Both the position numbers and the translations under genes were made by a program. The notes under the pieces were generated by a model, which was given only the letters and a program-made list of their open reading frames with translations, did no database searches and was not told the origin of the DNA. A DNA stretch of 7,708 bases from Candidatus Latescibacterota bacterium (GTDB lineage Bacteria > Latescibacterota > MVCY01). Numbering within the stretch: position 1 is the stretch's first letter; each line of letters begins with the position of its first letter. Below, piece after piece: positions 4,901 to 7,708 of this stretch. Location of the stretch: NCBI GenBank assembly GCA_030608245.1, contig JAUWEO010000080.1:1-7708 (forward strand), given 5' to 3'.

Positions 4901-5734
4901 TTAAAGACCAAGTTCCACCTGTTTGCCAATGTATTCGGTAACCAGACCAAGAAGCCTTTTCATCATCTCCGCATTTTTGGCTGCCTTGCCTGCGTGGCAG
5001 TTGTTGAAGAATGTGTATGCCTTGGAGGTCTTTTCTGCTAGCCGCTTTATGTCCGGCACGAATTTCTTCAGCTCGTCCTCGGTGTACAGGTAGTTATATC
5101 TCTCTGAGCTGGGGACATTAAACCAATTCCTGTTGCGACCGTGGAAGCGAAAATAGCCTAGGTCTGAGGTTACCCTGGCTTCATAGGGCATAAGCCTTGG
5201 TAACTGGGGCTCGTCTACCACGCAGTATCCAAGACCATTTTCCTTTAGAAACTGGAAAACATTCTCTTTAAGCCAGGCCTTATTCCTGAACTCCACCACT
5301 ACCGGAACGTCCCCCATCCTCTCTTTGAAGGTAAGCATATAGTCCACAGTTTCTTTTCTTGGATAAAAGAAGGGCGGGAATTGTGCCAGAACACAACCGA
5401 GTTTACCGCTTTCCTTCAGGGGGGTCAGGGAGAAATTGAACTTTTCAAATATCTCGGAGTTATCCTCCAGTGTCCAGTTATCCCTGTTGATCATGTCGTG
5501 GGTCATATTCCGGTTGGCCTTGACCACGAACTCGAAGTTCTTGCTCGTCTTTCTGGCCATACCCTCAAAGCTGCGCACCGAGGGCAGGGCATAATAGGTA
5601 AAATTCACCTCCAGGGTGTCGAAACCCAGTTCTTTCTCGTAGTATTTGAGCATCTCCGGTTGTTTTATCCCACTGGGATAAACAGGACCTATCCAGTCCT
5701 TGAATGAAAAACCGCTGGTTCCAAGTTTTATCAT
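4901..5734 (-). CDS. DUF72 / YecE-family protein
   Basis: This 277-residue TIM-barrel-like protein carries the family's landmarks (PF01904): LGTSGFSFKDWIGPVYP at the N-terminus, LEVNFTYYALPS (41-52, with the conserved Glu42), LAQFPPFFYP (116-125), VEFRNKAW (147-154), YFRFHGRNR (194-202) and the C-terminal FFNNCHAGKAAKNA (242-255). The biochemical role of the family is not established; its members are soluble and widespread in bacteria and archaea. Length is normal and the gene is intact. AAGGAGG at 5750-5744 stands 9 nt before the ATG. It lies 30 nt downstream of dinB and so probably belongs to the LexA operon, which hints at a part in DNA damage response, but that is inference from position only. 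Confidence 0.92.
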   Translation of the reverse strand: MIKLGTSGFSFKDWIGPVYPSGIKQPEMLKYYEKELGFDTLEVNFTYYALPSVRSFEGMARKTSKNFEFVVKANRNMTHDMINRDNWTLEDNSEIFEKFNFSLTPLKESGKLGCVLAQFPPFFYPRKETVDYMLTFKERMGDVPVVVEFRNKAWLKENVFQFLKENGLGYCVVDEPQLPRLMPYEARVTSDLGYFRFHGRNRNWFNVPSSERYNYLYTEDELKKFVPDIKRLAEKTSKAYTFFNNCHAGKAAKNAEMMKRLLGLVTEYIGKQVELGL

Positions 5735-5764
5735 TTTCCCTCGCCTCCTTATCTGTTTCGCGCC

Positions 5765-6988
5765 TTAAGGGTCAGTTGAATCTCTGGGCTGCCAACTGGG
5801 TGCGATGACTCCGGCCTGGCTTGCTCTCTGCAACAGAGTCGCCCTCATAACTGTGAACTCCCCGTATCTGTCGTTTATCTGGTCCAGTGCCACAAGCAGC
5901 TTCTCCCTTTTTTGGACCTTTTCTAAAAGAGAAAGCTGTCTTATGTTTTTAATCAGATTGAAGACACTTACTCCCACCAGCCTGACAGCGTAGCCAGAGA
6001 GATTGATTGTTTCTAAGATGGACAAAGCTACCTGGTAGATTTCATATCCATCTTCTATATATCTCTCTATTGTTCGCCTTTTGGTGAAGGTATAGAAATC
6101 AGAGTATCTTAAAGTAAGGGCAACGGTTCTTCCCCGATACTTTTCAGCCCTGAGCCGCCGGCCAACTTGCTCTGAAAGCTGAAGCAGGTGTCTTTTAATC
6201 AATCCTATATCTTTGGTATCCTTGTCTAAGGTGAGGGTATGGCCCATTGATTTTGTCTCTTCTTGATAAAAATAAGGTAAAACTGGAGTGCTGTCAACTC
6301 CTAATCCCATAAAATGCAGATTCCTGCCCAGAACTCCAAAAAGCCTGACCAGAATATTTTCCGGGAACCTACCCAATTGGCCACAGGTTTTTATTCCCAG
6401 TTTACCCAGGGTCTCTTCTGTCTTTTCCCCGATCCCGTTTAGTTCAGACACAGGAAGCTTATCCAGCACCTGAGGCACTTCTTCTTCTTTGATCACCACC
6501 AGCCCGTCAGGTTTCTCCATCCCGCTGGCCAGTTTGGCAATCAGTTTGTTAGGGCCAATACCAATAGAACAGGTAAGGCCGAATCGCTGCCTGATCTTTT
6601 GTTTTATCATTTGGGCTATTCTAATAGGGCTGCCAAACAATCGTTTAGTACCAGTAATATCAAGGAAAGCCTCATCAATAGAGAAAATCTCAATTAAGGG
6701 GCTAAACTGAGTCAATATGGAGATGATCTTAATCGAGGTGTAAACATATTTATCCGGGTTGCCCTGGATAAAGATACCTTGCGGACATCTTTTTTGGGTT
6801 TCATACAAAGACATACCAGCTTTGACTCCATACGGCCTGGCCTCGTATGAAGCCGCAGCCACGGTTGTCCTTTTAGTGGGATCACCGCAGACCATCACTG
6901 GCTTGCCCTGAAGATAGGGATTAGCCTGTTGTTCCACACTGGCAAAGAAGGCATTCATATCTACATGCATGATAGTTCTTTCTGCCAT
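5765..6988 (-). CDS. dinB: DNA polymerase IV (Y-family translesion polymerase)
   Basis: This 407-residue Y-family polymerase bypasses damaged template bases at the cost of accuracy. From the ATG at 6988 the palm motif is IMHVDMNAFFASVE with metal ligand Asp10; Phe15 matches the steric-gate position. The second catalytic block FSIDEAFLDITG gives Asp105 and Glu106. CSIGIGPNKLIAKLAS follows, then a helix-hairpin-helix (LNGIGEKTEETL, about 183-194), the little-finger domain with KSMGHTLTLDKD, and RQLSLLE (QLSLL at 351-355), a fair match to the sliding-clamp binding motif QLxLF. The frame extends to GTG 7009, but that would overlap the upstream gene by 20 nt; ATG 6988 has GAGG at a good distance and a family-typical MAERTIMHVD start. 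It follows the DUF6504-like gene by a single base (TAATATG), so translation is probably coupled. Confidence 0.96.
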   Translation of the reverse strand: MAERTIMHVDMNAFFASVEQQANPYLQGKPVMVCGDPTKRTTVAAASYEARPYGVKAGMSLYETQKRCPQGIFIQGNPDKYVYTSIKIISILTQFSPLIEIFSIDEAFLDITGTKRLFGSPIRIAQMIKQKIRQRFGLTCSIGIGPNKLIAKLASGMEKPDGLVVIKEEEVPQVLDKLPVSELNGIGEKTEETLGKLGIKTCGQLGRFPENILVRLFGVLGRNLHFMGLGVDSTPVLPYFYQEETKSMGHTLTLDKDTKDIGLIKRHLLQLSEQVGRRLRAEKYRGRTVALTLRYSDFYTFTKRRTIERYIEDGYEIYQVALSILETINLSGYAVRLVGVSVFNLIKNIRQLSLLEKVQKREKLLVALDQINDRYGEFTVMRATLLQRASQAGVIAPSWQPRDSTDP

Positions 6989-6989
6989 A

Positions 6990-7241
6990 TTAGCCCTCGG
7001 TCTCGACACCAGTAATCTGCCAGGTCATATCACCGGCATTGTAGCATATTTCCCAGATATTGGGTCCATCAGTAACAGTGAAATGCTGGATCAGGTCTCT
7101 GCCTTTCCTGGTTTGCCAGGTATAGGTGATCTCTTCTATGCGATACTTTCTCCCAGCCCAGACAAAGCCCAGGGGCTTGACCCTCATACCATCTCCAAAT
7201 GTAGCGTAGACCTTGATTCGTTCCTCTAATCTGGTAAACAT
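6990..7241 (-). CDS. DUF6504-like small protein linked to dinB
   Basis: This 83-residue protein begins MFTRLEERIKVYATFGDG and continues with KPLGFVWAGRKYRIEEITYTW and a C-terminal WEICYNAGDMTWQITGVETEG. The FxWxGRxYxVxxI....W core followed by a short beta-rich end resembles DUF6504 proteins, which I recall being encoded next to Y-family polymerases; their function is unknown. It looks like a small soluble beta domain. A TTG at 7268 would extend it into lexA. I prefer ATG 7241, which has AGAAGG about 6 nt upstream and leaves a 13-nt gap to the lexA stop. Its place between lexA and dinB suggests an accessory role in translesion synthesis. The family assignment is from memory of the pattern. Confidence 0.75.
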   Translation of the reverse strand: MFTRLEERIKVYATFGDGMRVKPLGFVWAGRKYRIEEITYTWQTRKGRDLIQHFTVTDGPNIWEICYNAGDMTWQITGVETEG

Positions 7242-7254
7242 TTTCCCCCTTCTG

Positions 7255-7708
7255 TTAGGAAACAACAAGACTGTCTCGGTCCAAGAGACGAAAAACAGCC
7301 GCCACTTTGCCCACCACCCGAATATCAGCCTGGTTCATTTTAAATCTTATCGGCTTCATATTCGGATTTGCTGGATGGAGCTCAATAAAATCTCCCTGCT
7401 GGTAGAATTTTTTTACAGTGGCTTCATCTTCTATCACTACCACAGCTATTTCTCCGTTTTCCACCACAGGCTGGGGTCTGACCAGCACATAATCACCATC
7501 CTGGATGTGGCTCTCAATCATACTATTGCCCTGGACTCGCAGCAAAAAGGTGTTTTCTCCTCGGACCAGAGACCTGGGCAAGGGGACAGTACCTTCAATA
7601 TTCTCCACGGCCAGAAGAGGCTGTCCAGCGGCCACTTTGCCCACCAGAGGGACAGGCACTGTCCGGGAGACAGACTGACCAATGACTTCAATAGACCTGG
7701 CTGCCCCC
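7255..7708 (-). CDS. lexA: LexA SOS repressor, C-terminal part (N-terminus outside window)
   Basis: The reading frame stays open to the right edge (150 codons plus stop), so this is a partial gene; an internal GTG at 7659 is not its start. The visible part reads ARSIEVIGQSVSRTVPVPLV, then GKVAAGQPLL, the Ala-Gly autocleavage site. After this come QGNSMIESHIQDGDYV with the catalytic Ser and EATVKKFY with the catalytic Lys of the S24 peptidase dyad, and the C-terminal strands ending RLLDRDSLVVS. All cleavage machinery is present. The DNA-binding winged helix would be in the missing N-terminal third. LexA represses damage-response genes until RecA filaments trigger self-cleavage. As first visible gene of the lexA-DUF6504-dinB-DUF72 cluster it probably represses its own operon; its promoter and operator are outside the window. 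Confidence 0.95.
   Translation of the reverse strand, partial: GAARSIEVIGQSVSRTVPVPLVGKVAAGQPLLAVENIEGTVPLPRSLVRGENTFLLRVQGNSMIESHIQDGDYVLVRPQPVVENGEIAVVVIEDEATVKKFYQQGDFIELHPANPNMKPIRFKMNQADIRVVGKVAAVFRLLDRDSLVVS

Noticed and set aside
4754..5041. Plus-strand 95-codon open frame
   Set aside because: It overlaps the DUF72 3' end in antisense and covers the minus-strand small frame that has a better start context.
7255..7659. A complete 134-residue protein starting at GTG 7659
   Set aside because: The frame and LexA similarity continue upstream to the window edge, so this is only the C-terminal part of LexA.

Overview
The window looks like a chromosomal stretch of an uncultivated bacterium. 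Evidence for Bacteria is strong: AGGAGG-type ribosome sites, TTGACA/TATAAT-type promoters, a LexA repressor with an Ala-Gly cleavage site, a lipoprotein signal peptide, and a tRNA gene with no encoded CCA. I could not fix the phylum from the sequence alone.

Layout. Positions 1-1493, minus strand: a uroporphyrinogen-decarboxylase (URO-D)-superfamily methyltransferase-type protein, followed by the 5' part of a Rossmann/DUF2520 protein that runs off the left edge and seems to carry a 1-nt frameshift near its N-terminus. Upstream, at 1453-1900, are the remains of a small membrane-protein gene split between two frames. Positions 2048-4183: a roughly 2-kb block bounded on the right by an intact tRNA-Phe(GAA) gene (minus strand) and on the left by a direct repeat of the tRNA's 3' part plus 10 nt of flank (53 nt, 50 identical). 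This is the signature of integration into a tRNA gene. Inside are an orphan ABC-type substrate-binding lipoprotein with its own promoter and a palindromic 5' region, a 15-codon stub where the next transporter gene may have begun, and a RelB/RelE-type toxin-antitoxin pair. There is no integrase. Positions 4184-4463: a long tRNA leader behind a near-consensus promoter. Positions 4464-4884: two small degraded genes, one an excisionase-type helix-turn-helix protein.

Positions 4901-7708, minus strand: a compact operon of lexA (N-terminus outside the window), a DUF6504-like small protein, dinB (DNA polymerase IV) and a DUF72/YecE protein. Gaps are 13, 1 and 30 nt. This arrangement suggests DNA-damage-inducible translesion synthesis under LexA control; the controlling promoter lies outside the window.

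The most interesting observation is the integrase-less tRNA-Phe mini-island (lipoprotein plus toxin-antitoxin), with a frameshifted excisionase-like gene just beyond the tRNA. Four small genes in the window show frame lesions. These could be real decay or sequence errors, and the two cannot be separated here.
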